From Medakamo hakoo (lineage: Eukaryota; Chlorophyta; Trebouxiophyceae; Coccomyxaceae), in NCBI GenBank assembly GCA_026636295.1, contig CP089456.1, forward strand, positions 1 to 64,000: a stretch of 64,000 nucleotides of DNA, read 5' to 3'. How positions within the stretch are numbered: position 1 is the first letter of the stretch; each line of letters begins with the position of its first letter. The translations under genes were made by a program, and so were the position numbers. Under the pieces are notes generated by a model, which had not been told where the DNA came from, ran no database searches, and worked only from the letters and a program-made list of their open reading frames with translations. Shown in pieces: positions 42,470 to 53,908 of the stretch.

Positions 42470-43552
42470 ATGGCGCCCGCCAGGCTCGTCCGCGGCCTGG
42501 CCAGCGCCGCGTCCGCCGCGCCGTCCCTGCCCCCACCCATCGTCGAGGCGCTTGCGTCCGCGCCGCTGCTGGGCCTGGCCGTCGTGCCCGGCGCGGGCCG
42601 GGGCCTCATCGTCCGCGCAGCCTCCATCCCGGCCGGCACCGCCCTCCTGACCGCCGCCCCGATCGCCGCCGCGCCCGCGCCCGAACACGGCCACGCCGTC
42701 TGCCACGGCTGCCTGGCGCCGCTGGGCGCGCCCGCCGCGCCCGGCTCACCTCCACCCGCAGCCGCGCTCATCAGCGGGGGAAGGGCGTGGTGTGGGCGCG
42801 GCTGCGAAGAAGCGGCGGCCGCTGACGGGTGGTGGGCCGTCGAGCGCGGCGCGGGCGGGTTGCGTGAGCTGGAAGCCGCGGCCGCGTCACCGGCCGGTGG
42901 TGCGCGCCGGGCCGCGCGGTTTCCGACCCTGGCCGCCCGCCTGGCGTCGGCCGGCCTGGTGGCGGCGCTCGCCGGCGGTCCGCCGCCGCCCTCCCGCGCG
43001 GCCGCAGATTTCCTCGTCGCGCCCGCCCTGGCTCCGCCCTTCCCGCCGCCGTGGGTGGACGCGTACGAGGCATGGGTGGCCGGCGCGGCCCGGTGGGTGC
43101 GGTCCACCGCGCCGCGGCTGAGTGGCGACGCGGCGGCGTCGGCCGTGCGGGCCGCGCACCCGCTGCCCGCCTGGGCGGCCGACGTCGGCCGCGCCCACCT
43201 CAACGCTTTCCGCGTGGAGCCCGTGTGGCCGCTGGGCTTTCCGTCCGCCGGTGCGCTGGCTGCCGCCGCGGCGGCGGCGGTGTCAGGGGACGCCGCCGCC
43301 GGCTCCGCCCTGTACGCCCTGCCGTCGCTGCTCAACCATGCGTGCGCGCCGACCGCCGCGCCGGCCTGGCTGGGCGGGCGCGGGCGCGTGCGGTTTGTCG
43401 CGACGAGGGACCTGGCCCGTGGCGAGGCGGTCACGATCTCGTACATTGACGATGACCTGCCCGTCGGGCTGAGGAGGGCGCAGCTGCTGGACGCGTACGG
43501 GTTTCGGTGCGGGTGTGCGCGGTGTGTGGAGGAAAGCGGGGAGGCGCGGTGA
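42470..43552 (+). CDS. SET-domain protein, ATXR4/SDG38-like
   Basis: A single-exon frame of 360 residues. The SET fold is split by a long insertion: GLAVVPGAGRGLIVRAASIP near residue 35, a Cys pair CHGCLAP, then INAFR-like HLNAFRVEPVWPLGF, YALPSLLNHACAPTA (NHxC core), GEAVTISYIDDDLPVG and a post-SET YGFRCGCARC. The order and the LNAFR / LPSLLNH / YIDDDLP motifs match Arabidopsis ATXR4, a poorly characterised putative protein-lysine methyltransferase. The ATG follows the previous stop by 37 bp, so a shared transcript is likely. Substrate unknown. Confidence 0.85.
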   Translation: MAPARLVRGLASAASAAPSLPPPIVEALASAPLLGLAVVPGAGRGLIVRAASIPAGTALLTAAPIAAAPAPEHGHAVCHGCLAPLGAPAAPGSPPPAAALISGGRAWCGRGCEEAAAADGWWAVERGAGGLRELEAAAASPAGGARRAARFPTLAARLASAGLVAALAGGPPPPSRAAADFLVAPALAPPFPPPWVDAYEAWVAGAARWVRSTAPRLSGDAAASAVRAAHPLPAWAADVGRAHLNAFRVEPVWPLGFPSAGALAAAAAAAVSGDAAAGSALYALPSLLNHACAPTAAPAWLGGRGRVRFVATRDLARGEAVTISYIDDDLPVGLRRAQLLDAYGFRCGCARCVEESGEAR

Positions 43553-43685
43553 AGAGTTGAAAAACGCGTCGTCGCGTGGCACAGTCCAGTTTGTCTAGCC
43601 GGCGAGGGTGTGCACCGCCCCGCCTTCTGTTCCCTCGTGCCTCCTCGCCTGCCAGACCCTGCAGCTGCGTTTGCGCAACCCAGCC

Positions 43686-44906
43686 ATGACCAGCGGCGGC
43701 CCAGGTGCGGAGGGAGGCTTTTGTAGTTTTTGCACGGCCGCATGCGTTTGTTTACTAGGCACCCCAGCCGCCGTCGCGCGCATGTGGCCGCGGCCCGGCC
43801 AGTGCGCCGCCCTCCATGCCACACAAAGTACACTCTCCCACGGCAGCTCACACACGCGCACACACCGCCCAACAGACGGCACCGCCACCGCCGACCCCAC
43901 GAAGAAGAAAAAGCGGAAGCGGTCGAAAAGCGGCGGCGACGCCGACCCGGGCGCAGCCCCCTCTCCAGCCGACCCGGTCACCCCACGCCCGCCGGCCTCT
44001 GTCCGCCGGGCCAAACGCCGCGCCGCCCGTGCCGCTGAAGCCAAGGGAGTCAAGACCGTCGACCCGGCCGAGCTGGCCCGCCGGGCGCGCCAGGCGGCGC
44101 TGCGGGCCGCCGCCCTGCAGGCACGAGCGGAGGGGTTGGAGTACAATCCGCGGGCGGCGGCGCGGGCACTGGACCGCGCAGCCAGAGCGGGTGGCATTGG
44201 CGGTGGCACGCCCGGCGTGCCCAGCGCGCGGGCCCAGCGGCGGGAGGCGGCTAAGCGAGCGGACGGGAGTGGTGGTGGCGCGAGTGCCCCTCCATCTACC
44301 AAGCCGAGGCCGCGTCCGCCGCACCAGCTGGTGGTGATTCCCATTTACTGGGCGAAGCGGCCCACGGAGCGGGACACGGTCGTCCAGGCTGCGCTGCGCC
44401 TGGGCGAGGCGCTGAAAGCCGCGGGCGTGGCCGCGCACGTGGACACGGACGAGGCCGCGCTGCCGGGCACCAAGTTCCGGCGGTGGGAGGAGGCGGGCGT
44501 GCAGCTGCGGGTGGAGCTGGGCCCCAAGGACGTGGCGGCCGGCCGGGCGGTGCTGGCGGTCGCGGCGCCGACGCCGGGCGAGGTCGCGGCCAAGACGCCG
44601 CACGGCCTGGCCGAGGTGGTGGCCGCCGCGTGCGCGCACCTGGGGTTGGACGCGCCGCCGCCGGCGGGTGTGGTGGAAGGGGAGGAAGGCAGCCCCGCTC
44701 CCTCCACCTCCACTCCGGCACGCCCGCCGCATGCGGAGGACGCGGGCGGTGATTTCGATGATGGAACGCTGCTGGCTCCCGTGGAGGATGAGGGCGGGCG
44801 GAAGAAGAAGAAGAAGAAGGCAAAGGTTGGGGGTGTGGTGGAGGCGGCTGCGCCGCCGCCGGCAAAGGAAAAGGCGGGGAAAGCGAGGAAGGAGGTTGTG
44901 TTTTGA
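43686..44906 (+). CDS. Free-standing ProRS-type anticodon-binding domain protein, Lys-rich ends
   Basis: Exons 43686-43704 and 43876-44906 give 349 residues. Residues about 155-255 resemble the class II tRNA synthetase anticodon-binding domain (HGTP_anticodon) of prolyl-tRNA synthetase: QLVVIPIYWAKRPTERDTVV, AGVAAHVDTDEAALPGTKFR, RWEEAGVQLRVELGPKDVAA and GRAVLAVAA. No catalytic domain is present. The ends are strongly basic (KKKKRKRSKSG near residue 15; KKKKKKAKVGG near 310), suggesting nuclear or nucleolar location. The role is unknown; RNA or tRNA binding is inferred. After the stop, at about 44929-44936, TGTAAG resembles the green-algal poly(A) signal TGTAA. Confidence 0.8.
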   Translation: MTSGGPGAEGGFCSFCTAACVCLLGTPAAVARMWPRPGQCAALHATQSTLSHGSSHTRTHRPTDGTATADPTKKKKRKRSKSGGDADPGAAPSPADPVTPRPPASVRRAKRRAARAAEAKGVKTVDPAELARRARQAALRAAALQARAEGLEYNPRAAARALDRAARAGGIGGGTPGVPSARAQRREAAKRADGSGGGASAPPSTKPRPRPPHQLVVIPIYWAKRPTERDTVVQAALRLGEALKAAGVAAHVDTDEAALPGTKFRRWEEAGVQLRVELGPKDVAAGRAVLAVAAPTPGEVAAKTPHGLAEVVAAACAHLGLDAPPPAGVVEGEEGSPAPSTSTPARPPHAEDAGGDFDDGTLLAPVEDEGGRKKKKKKAKVGGVVEAAAPPPAKEKAGKARKEVVF

Positions 44907-45151
44907 TGGATGGGTGGGAGGGAGGCGGGCGTGTAAGCTTGTGTGTGTGTGTCTGCACGGAGAAGGCCGAGGCGTGGCGTGTTGGGCGGGGAGAGGGGGC
45001 GGGATGGGGAGAGTGACACATGGGTGGTTGAGGTTGATGCGAGAGGCCGAGCGACATGACGACACGTTTCCACTTGCGAGTTTTTTTTTTCTTCGCACCC
45101 ACACCCAACTCGACTTTTCACCTTTTGCCGACAGCGCCACACCCAGGCGCG

Positions 45152-48100
45152 ATGTCGCAGATCTACGTCGTCAAGCGCGATGGACGGTACGGCGAGGGCG
45201 TGTGGGTGGCGGGGTGGGGCGCGGCGGCCCCCCCCGGCCGCGCACTCGCGCACCTACCCATTCTTTTTCGTTTTTCTCCGCTCACGCACGCCCCTCCGCC
45301 CCCCCAAAGTCGCGAGCAAGTTCACTTTGACAAAATTACGAGCCGCATCGCTCGGCTTGCGTATGGTCTGAACTCGGATTTCTGCGACCCGGTGCGTGTG
45401 GCGGAAAAAATTTGGCGGGGCGGGCGCGGAGCGAGTCTGCGACCGAGCAGGCAAAATACTGGCGCATGCACGCCCGCTCCGATGCCAACTCCCCCGCAGA
45501 TGGTTAGCGGGATTGTATGCGCACGCCTGGGCACCGGTGGCTGGGCGGGCGGCGCGGTGGCGGCGGCGCGGGCACCCGTCCAAGAAACGCCTTGGAGACA
45601 AGATGGGGTGCAAGTCGAACTCGCGCAACGGCCAAATTCGCGGCGGGCGGCCGCGGGCCGGCCGTCCCTCTGTCCGCGCCCGCCTTTCAACCCCTTAGCC
45701 GAGCTTGAGGTCCCGGCATGTCCGTTGGGCGTGGGTGCGGGCCCATCCAGCACCGGCAACGCATCGCCGCGACGGTGGGAGGGCACTGCGTCGTCGGCTG
45801 CGCTCGCGGGCCGACGTCAAGCACGCTGTGCGCGTGCTGGGCGCCCGCCGCGCGTGCCGGGCGTTTGCGGCCTACTCCGCGCGTCCAGCGCATGCTTGGG
45901 CACGCGGGCACGTAATACTGGAGCCGGGCGTGGTCGCGGCCAGGGTCCGCGGCCGCGGCGGAGGACCGGCGTCGCCGGCGTCGTTTGAAACGGCTTCGCG
46001 CGCATGGGTGCTTCGCCCGGCGCGCCCGGCCGACCCGCCGCAGTGGCGGGCGCCCGCCCGCCCGTGGACTGTCCGGATGATGGTCTGACCCTGCCTGGGC
46101 CGCCGGCAGCGGCGCGGAGGCGGGCGAAAACTAGCCGCGGCCAGGAGAGGTGAGGGGAGGGAGCCCTCCACACACGCTCGCACTCACGCGCTCACACACG
46201 CCACGCCCCTCCTCGACCCACCACCACCACCGCCCTCCAGGTCCTCGTCGCCCAGAAAGTCGCGTCCGGCGTCTACAAGGGCGTCACCACCTCCGAGCTG
46301 GACGAGCTGGCCGCCGAGACGGCCGCCGCCATGACGGCCACGCACCCGGACTACGCGGTGGTGAGTGCTTTTTTTTTGGGACGGGGGCGGGAGGGGGGAT
46401 GGGAGCATGGAGGAGAGGCGCGCGCGCGACCGCCACCCCCTCTCTCACCCACCCCGCCCCTGTCACCCACCCACCCACCCACCCCAGCTCGCCGCCCGCA
46501 TCGCCGTCTCCAACCTGCACAAGAACACGCTCAAGTCCTTCTCCGAGACCGTCAAGCTCATGGCCTCGCACGTCAACCCCAAGACGGGCGAGGCGGCGCC
46601 CCTGGTCTCGGACGAGCTCGCGGCCGTCGTCGCGGAGCACGCGCACCGCCTGGACTCGGAGATCATCTACATGCGCGACTTCGACTACGACTTCTTCGGC
46701 TTCAAGACGCTGGAGCGGTCGTACCTGCTGCGCGTCAACGGCAAGGTGGTGGAACGCCCCCAGCACATGCTCATGCGCGTGGCCGTCGGCATTCACGGGG
46801 CCGACATCGAGCGCGCGGTCGAGACGTATCACTACCTGTCCGAGCGCTGGTTCACGCACGCGTCGCCGACGCTGTTCAACGCGGGCACGCCCCGGCCCCA
46901 GCTGTCGTCCTGCTTCCTGGTGGCCATGAAGTCCGACTCCATTGAAGGCATCTACGACACGCTCAAGGTGCGAGCTGTTGGTTGGGGGTGGGGAGGGAGG
47001 GGGTGGGATGGGCCCCCAAAAAACGCCCCCTCCCCCTCACCTCACCCCCATCCTACCCCACCCCCACCGCACTCCCACCCACCCCACACCAGGAATGCGC
47101 GTGCGTCTCCAAGTCCGCCGGCGGCATCGGCCTGCACATCCACAACATCCGGGCCGTCGGCTCCTACATCCGGGGCACCAACGGCACGTCCAACGGCATC
47201 GTCCCCATGCTGCGCGTCTTCAACGACACGGCCCGGTACGTGGACCAGGGCGGCGGCAAGCGCAAGGGCGCGTTCGCCATCTACCTGGAGCCCTGGCACG
47301 CCGACATCTTCGACTTCCTAGACCTGCGCAAGAACCACGGCAAGGAGGAGTCCCGCGCCCGCGATCTGTTCTACGGCCTGTGGGTCAACGACGAGTTCAT
47401 GCGCCGCGTGGAGGCGGGCGGCGACTGGTCGCTGTTCTGCCCGGCCGAAGCGCCGGGCCTGGCCGACGTGTGGGGCCCGGAATTCGACGCCCTGTACAAG
47501 CGGTACGAGGCGGAGGGCCGGGCCAAGAAGGTGGTCAAGGCGCAGGCGCTCTGGTTCGCCATCCTGGAGGCCCAGGTCGAGACCGGCAACCCGTACATGC
47601 TGTACAAGGACGCGTGCAACGCCAAGTCCAACCAGCAGAACCTGGGCACGATCAAGTGCTCCAACCTGTGCACGGAGATCGTGGAGTACACGGCGCCGGA
47701 CGAGACGGCCGTCTGCAACCTGGCGTCCATCGCCCTGCCGCGCTTCGTGCGCGAGAAGGGGCCGGCCGGCGTCGCGGACGGTCCGCCGTCCACGCCCGGC
47801 GGGTCGTCGTCGGCGGGCGGCGCGTCGCGCGTCAAGCTCACCGGCTCGCTCGACGCGCCGGGCCGCATGTTTGACTTTGCCCGCCTGCGCGAGGTCACCC
47901 GCGTCGTCGCCCGCAACCTGAACCGCATCATCGACATCAACTACTACCCCGTGGAAGCGGCGCGCAAGTCCAACCTGCGCCACCGGCCCATCGGCATCGG
48001 CGTCCAGGGCCTGGCCGACGCCTTCATCCTGCTCGGCCTGCCGTTTGACTCGGAGGCCGCCCAGCAGCTCAACAAGGAAATCTTCGAGACCATTTACTTC

Positions 48101-49110
48101 GCGGCCCTGGAGGAGTCGTGCGCCCTGGCGGCGGTCGAGGGGCCGTACGAGACGTACGCCGGCTCGCCCGTCTCCAAGGGCGTCCTCCAGCACGACATGT
48201 GGGGCGCGCCCGCGCCGTCCGACCGCTGGGACTGGGCCGGCCTGCGCGCGGCGATCGCGCAGCACGGCGTCCGCAACTCGCTGCTGGTCGCGCCCATGCC
48301 GACGGCGTCGACGTCCCAGATCCTGGGCAACAACGAGTGCTTCGAGCCGTACACGTCCAACATCTACGTTCGGCGCGTGCTGTCCGGCGAATTCACGGTG
48401 AGTGGGTGGCAACATGGGAGGGGGGGTGGGTGGGGGGTGGGCGGGTGGGCCCCCACACGCCGCCTCGCTCCCCCTCCCCTCACCCCTGCCCTCACGCACG
48501 CCCCACCCACCCCTCCCCCCCACCCCACCCCCCACCCCACCCACCCCACCCCCACCCCCAGGTCGTCAACCAGCACCTGCTCATGGACCTCACCCGCCTG
48601 GGCCTGTGGTCGCCCTCCCTGAAGAACGAGCTGGTCGCGGCCAACGGGTCGGTCGCGGACCTGGACATCCCCGACGACCTGAAGGCCCTGTACAAGACGG
48701 TGTGGGAGATCAAGCAGCGCGTGCTCGTCGACATGGCCGCCGGGCGCGGCGCCTTCATCGACCAGTCCCAGTCCTTCAACGTCCACATGGCCGACGCCAA
48801 CTACGGCAAGCTGACGTCCCTGCACTTTTACGCGTGGAAGGCCGGGCTGAAGACGGGCATGTACTACCTGCGCACGCGCGCGGCCGCGGACGCCATCAAG
48901 TTCACCGTCGACCAGCAGGCCCTGGCCAAGGCCAAGGCCGCCAAGGCGGCCAAGTCCTCGTCGTCCTCCGGGTCCGAAGCCGGCGGCAAGGGCGACAAGG
49001 ACGCGGCGCCGCCGTCGGCGCCCGAAGACGACGCCGCGCGCGAGGCCCGCCTGGCGGCCATGGTCTGCTCCCTGGAGAACAAGGACGAGTGCCTGATGTG
49101 CGGGTCGTGA
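45152..49110 (+). CDS. RNR1: Ribonucleotide reductase class I large subunit (R1), six exons
   Basis: Reduces ribonucleotides to deoxyribonucleotides with an R2 partner. Exons 45152-45186, 45310-45391, 46241-46360, 46488-46967, 47093-48397 and 48562-49110 give 856 residues. Motifs: [12 protein letters not shown] start, ATP cone, [37 protein letters not shown] with LSSCFLVAM (substrate-site Cys), [10 protein letters not shown] and AVCNLAS (active-site N, C, E, C), [16 protein letters not shown], and the redox tail CLMCGS. An insertion of about 25 Gly/Ser/Pro residues sits after FVREKG. Introns 3, 4 and 5 show strong G-to-C skew. Intron 2 is 849 bp and lacks that look. Confidence 0.97.
45392..46240 (+). 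other. Long intron 2 of the RNR1 gene
   Basis: This 849-bp intron interrupts the codons after SDFCDP. Unlike the short introns it is not a simple G-arm/C-arm hairpin: GC-rich, mixed sequence fills 45500-46130. I looked for a tRNA, a C/D or H/ACA snoRNA and a hidden exon and found none I could defend. Confidence 0.8.
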
Positions 49111-49168
49111 ACATGTGTGTGTGTGTGTGTGTGTGCGGGTGTGCGGGTGGTGTGTGTGGTGTGGCGCG

Positions 49169-49208
<40 letters not shown>

Positions 49209-49609
49209 ACGAACCAAAACAAAAGGGGAGAGGGTGGGTGGGTGGGGTGGAGTGCGTTCCCAGCGATACAGAAAAAAACAAAAGCGGTGTCGGCCGTTGA
49301 GGGGGGTCGGGTCGTTTCGCGCGCCTTTAGAGCGCGCCCTAGCCTCTCCCCGTCCGGCTACCTTTTCACTGTGAGTGTGTGTGTGGAGTGGATGTGTGTG
49401 GAGCGCGTGTGTGAAGGGAACGAATTTTCCTTTTCCTGTTTTCTTCGGGTTGCAGCCGCTCGCCTCTCACTCTGACGACTCTCTCCCTCAACGCGACGCG
49501 GCCATGCCCGCTCCCCGGCCTTGACGTGCACACACCCGCACAGCGCGCGACGCGTATACGGCAACACACACGCCTGCGTCGCGCCTGCGTATTTTCTTAG
49601 GTCGTCACC
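49111..49609. repeat. Intergenic region with (GT)n and (GA)n microsatellites
   Basis: A 499-bp spacer between RNR1 and the next gene on the same strand. A GT run lies at 49115-49135 and a GA run of about 16 units at 49171-49203. The second half has mixed sequence with TG repeats at 49373-49385. No gene seen. Confidence 0.75.
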
Positions 49610-52600
49610 ATGCGGCGGCGGCGGCGGTCCTCCGCCGCCGCGGCTGCGCTTGTGCTCGCCGCGCTCGCGGCGGTCGCGACCGGCGCGTGGGCCGCGGGCG
49701 AGCCGGTGAGTCCGTATTTGGTAGTCTTGCGTGGGTGGATGCCGTCTCCACTTTAACTGCTATCAGCGTACCGAGTGCTGGCCGTGTCGGAATGGGTGGA
49801 ACATGCTCAGCGAGCCGTCCGAGTCCTCTGCGCTGCATTGACGGGGCGCGCGCGCGCCGCGCGTGCGAATGCGCCGCGCGCCATCACGGCCCGGCGCGGC
49901 TCGGCGTCCGACAAGACGCGCCGCTTCCCTCGCTGCGCGCACCTGGACTTCCAGACGCTGGGGTGGGGAAGGAGGCCGAAGGCGTCCCGACGGGCTGGAG
50001 GCTGCGCGCGTGCGCGCGCGCGCCGCCCGCCCGCGCCCGTTGTCTCGTAGGCTAGCCGCCACGACCCGCCGCCGCCTGGCCCTGACCATCCATCCATCCA
50101 TCCAATCCCCCACACTCCCACCCACCCACACACCCAAACCCAGGCCTCCACCCGCCGCGCCCTCCTCGCCGCCTCCGGCTCCTTTGCGGGCGACATCGGC
50201 GAAGGGCCACGCGTGTCCATCACCTCCTCCTCCCGCCACGCCACCACGTCCGACCCCTACCCCGTCTTCGTCGTTGATTACGGCCAGCGCGTGCCCGCGT
50301 CCGACCCGGCGTCCATGTTCTCGCTGGAGGGCGCGGACCGTGCGGACGTCGTGTGGGACGTGGACGCCGGGCGCGTGTACGTGGGCATCCCCATCGCGGA
50401 CCCGTCTGCACCGGCGGACCTGACGGTGTCGGCGAGGGCGGGTGCTGTCGCGGACGGGGCGGGCCGGCCGTCCACGCCCGCGTCGCTGTCCCTGCGCTAT
50501 GAACCCCTGCCGCCCGCCGGCCTCACCCCGGGCGGAGGCCTGGCACTGGCCGCCACCGCCGCCTGGGGCGTCGCGGCAGCCGGCGCGGCGGGCGTCGCCC
50601 TGGCGTCCGCCGCCCTGGCCCCGGCCACCACGCACGCGGCGGGCGCGATGGGCTACTCGCTCCCCGGCCTGGTGCACTGGGCCCAGCGCGCGCACTTTGC
50701 GGGGCGCCTGGCCGCGCCGTCCCTGCCGCCGTCCGTCCGGCAGTTTGGCGCTGCGTTTGCGTGGTCCGTTGGCGATGTCGCCTGCCCATTCGACCGCCTC
50801 ACCGTCGTGGGCCCGGGCGGCAAAGGCGCCGCCGCGGGCGGCGCGTGGGAGCCCGGCCGCGCGGGCACCCCGCCGCCCGCCTTCCAACCCTCGCTCCTCC
50901 GCGTCGACGCCGTCGGCCGGCTGTTGGAAGCGTCCCGCCTGTCGCTGGGTGCCAATGGCACGGCTGTCGCGGCGGGCGGCGGCCTGGCGGGTGGCGTGCC
51001 GGGGCTGCCTGCCCTGCCGACGCTCGCGCCGGCGCCGGCACCCGCGGCCGCGCCGGCACCCGCGCCCGCTTCGCCGGCGCCCGCGTTGCCTCCACCCGCA
51101 CAGCAAGCCGCGGCGCCGGCGCCCCAGCCAGCCCTGGCCGTCGCGCCTGAAGGCGAGCTGGCGGCCGTGCCGGGCGGCGGCGGGGCGCCCGCCCCGGCGC
51201 CGTCGCCGGCGTCGCCGCCCGTGCCCGGCCGCCGTCGCCGCGCTCTGCTCCAACTGGGCGGCCTGCTCGACGTCCTGGCCGGCACGGCCGACCCGGCCAG
51301 CCTGTGGCCCGGCGCGGGTGGCGGCGGGGGCGGCGACGACGCCCGCCGCCCTCGCCGGCGCCGCGGCGGCGGCCTGGACCGCCTGCTGTTTGGTGGGGGC
51401 GGCGGCGACGGCCCTGCCCCTCCTCCGCCCCCGTCGCCGCCGCCGCCGCCGCCGACCGAGCAGCCGGCGCCGCTGTCCATCGCGTCGGTCGGCGGGGCGC
51501 CCGCACCCCAGTCACCGGCGCCCGCCCCAGCAGGCGCGCCCGTGGCCCCGCCCCCGCCGGGCCGGTACCTGGTCGTCACCTCCCTCGGCGTGCCCGGCGG
51601 CATCGTGGCCAACGGCATCTCCGAGCCGGGCGCGCTCTACGGCCCGGCCGCGGCCGCGCGCGCGGCCGCCCTCCGGTCTGCGGGCGACTACCCGCCGCCC
51701 GACTCCTGGGCGCTGGGCGCGCCGGGCGCCAGCCTGCCCTCCATGTCCACGCCGGGGCCGTACACACCCCTGGCCCGGGCCGCCTGGTGGACGGGCGTCG
51801 CGGCCGCCGCCGCGGCGGCCGCCCACGCGGCGGCCTGCTTCCTCCACCGCCCGGCCGCGCGCCGGGGCCCGCTGCCCGCCTGGGCGGCCGCGCCGCGCCT
51901 GGCTGGGTACGTCGCCCTCGCCGCGTCGCCCGCGTTTGCGTCCGCTGCCGCGGGTCTGTTTGCGGGCGTGGGCCCGCCGCCCGCGGGGCTGGGCGGCGGG
52001 GGCGGCGGCCGCGCGGCGGCCGTCGTCGTCGGCACGCTCGTCCTCGCGGCCTGCCCGGTCGGCGTGCTGGGCGGCGCGGCGGCGTTGATCGCGTCGTCCC
52101 TGGCCGGCGCACCCGCGCCTTTGGGCTCAGGCAACGGGCAGTCCGGCGGCCGCCGCGCCGCCTTTGTCGTGCCGCCGCGGACGGCCGTCGCCGCGCGCGT
52201 CGCGGGCGGGTGGGCGCCGCCGCCGCCGTCGTCCTGGTGGGACGCCTGGGTCGTCCGGCCGCTGCTGGGCGCGCCGGGCCCACCGGGGGAGTGGCAGGAC
52301 GCCCGCGTCCCCGGCGGCCGGTTTGTGGCCAAGGCTGGCGCCCTGTTCGACGCGGCGGGCGGGCCGCCGCACGCGCGGGCGGGCGCGACCTTTGACTGCG
52401 ACCCGGCCGCTGGCGGCGCCCTCCGCCGCGGCTGGCTCGCCCCCCTGGCGGGCGGCGGCGCCCTGCTGGGCGGACCGCCTGCCACACGGTCCGCGTCCGT
52501 GCGCTCCCGCCTGGTCGGCGCCGCGGCGGCGGCTCGCCCGTACGCCGTCCTCGCCGGCGCGGCGCGCGCCGCCCTCCTTGGCCTGGCCGTGGGCGCGACG

Positions 52601-53809
52601 CCCGCCTGGGCCGTCGGCCGGGGCGCGCCGGGCGGGGCGGGCGGCCCCTCCCCTCCTGTGGCGCAGGCGGGCGCGGCACTGGCTCTGGCCCTGGCCTACG
52701 CGGCCTACCTGCGCTTCTCGCCCGTCGCGACGGCGCCGGGCGGCGGCGAGGGCGGGCGCGGCGCGGGGCGCGGCCGCCGCGCCTTGTCCTCCCTCGCCGC
52801 CGCCGCCGCGGGCACCGGCTCGCCCTTCCGCCTGGCGCCCGACGCGGCGGCGGAACTGGGCTGTGCCGTGGCTGACGCTGTCGGCGCGGCCGCGGCCCTG
52901 GCCCTGGCCCTGACGTCCGCCGCCGGACGCGTCCCCGGCCCCCGCGCCGCCGCGGCCGTGGCGGGCGCGACGCTCGCCGCCCAGGCGGCGGGCCTGGCCC
53001 TCTACGCGCTCACCCGGTTCACCCTGGCGCGGCGCGTCCTGGCGTCCGCGCCCTGGCCGGCTGGCCCGCCGGGCTGGCTGGGCGCAGGCGCGGGCCGCCT
53101 GGCGTCGACGGGCGGGTGGCCGGCGGGCCCACGCCCGGGCCCGGGCGTCCCGACGCCCGACCAACGCCTCGCCAACGCGGTGTCGCTCGCGTCCCGCGCC
53201 GTCGTCTCGACATCCCCATCCTGGCTGGCCCGGAAATACGGGTCGCGCTGGCTGACCCGGGTGCGGACGCGCGCGGGTGGCCCGGCCGGGCCGCTGCCGG
53301 CCCTGCTGGCGCGGCTGGGTGGTGGTGGAGCTGTGCCCGCCGCCGCCGCCACCGCCCGCCGCGGCATCACGGGCGCCAGCGAAGCGTCCACCGCGACGGC
53401 GGCCACGGGTTATACGACGTCCGGCACGACCCTGCTGCGCTCGGCCGGCGGGTCGGGTGCAGCTGCGGCGGCGAGCGCCGCGGCCGCAGGGCCGCCCGCG
53501 TTTGCGCTCGCGCGCGGTGGGTCGGGCGCGTCCAGCGCGGCGGGTGGAGCGGGCGGTAAACCTGGCTCGGCCCTGCCTCGCACCGCCAGTGGCGCGCCTT
53601 CTTCCGTGGGTGGGGAGGGTGGGGGTGGCGGCGGTGGTGGTGGTGGCCGGGTGGTTGCGGGACTGGCCGCGCGCGCGCGCGCCTGGGCCACCGGCGGCGG
53701 GTGGCGGCGGCAGGCGACGACGGCGCCACAAGACCAGCCGTCGTCGCCCGCCACCGCGGCCGCGGAGCCGGCCGGCAGCCCCAAAGCCTCTGCTGCCGCG
53801 AACGAATGA
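49610..53809 (+). CDS. Secretory multi-pass membrane protein, TRP/Flc-like (tentative)
   Basis: Exons 49610-49705 and 50144-53809 give 1253 residues. Exon 1 encodes a signal peptide (five Arg, then a hydrophobic AAALVLAALAAVATGAWA). An extracellular region follows, with AMGYSLPGLVHWAQRAHFAG and LAAPSLPPSVRQFGAAFAWS at residues about 190-230 and a long Pro/Ala/Gly spacer with poly-Pro. From about residue 560 on there are at least seven Ala/Gly-rich membrane helices. The tail is Ser/Gly-rich. The HWAQ / LP..F.A.FAW pattern recalls algal TRP-like and fungal Flc proteins (ion channels or FAD carriers), but this is from memory and could be wrong. Gene reality is well supported by signal peptide, splice phase and length. 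Confidence 0.7.
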
Positions 53810-53908
53810 CTGATTGCTTTGTGTGTTGCCTCCTAGATTCTTGCTTCTGCCTCCTTGCTTTGTTTTTTTTTTTTGCCACTGCCCCTCCCACCTAACGCCG
53901 CCGGCTCG

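Noticed and set aside
41422-43872. Long minus-strand frame across the DUF1824 and SET genes
   Set aside because: Mirror frame; the plus strand carries conserved SET motifs. Only its 3' tip coincides with the real first exon of the CXC factor (41520-41470).
45500-46100. Hidden exon, tRNA or snoRNA in RNR1 intron 2
   Set aside because: The flanking exons join directly in phase and match the family. A GGATGATGG...CTGA stretch near 46074-46088 is too short-spaced for a C/D box RNA, and no tRNA B-box pattern was found.
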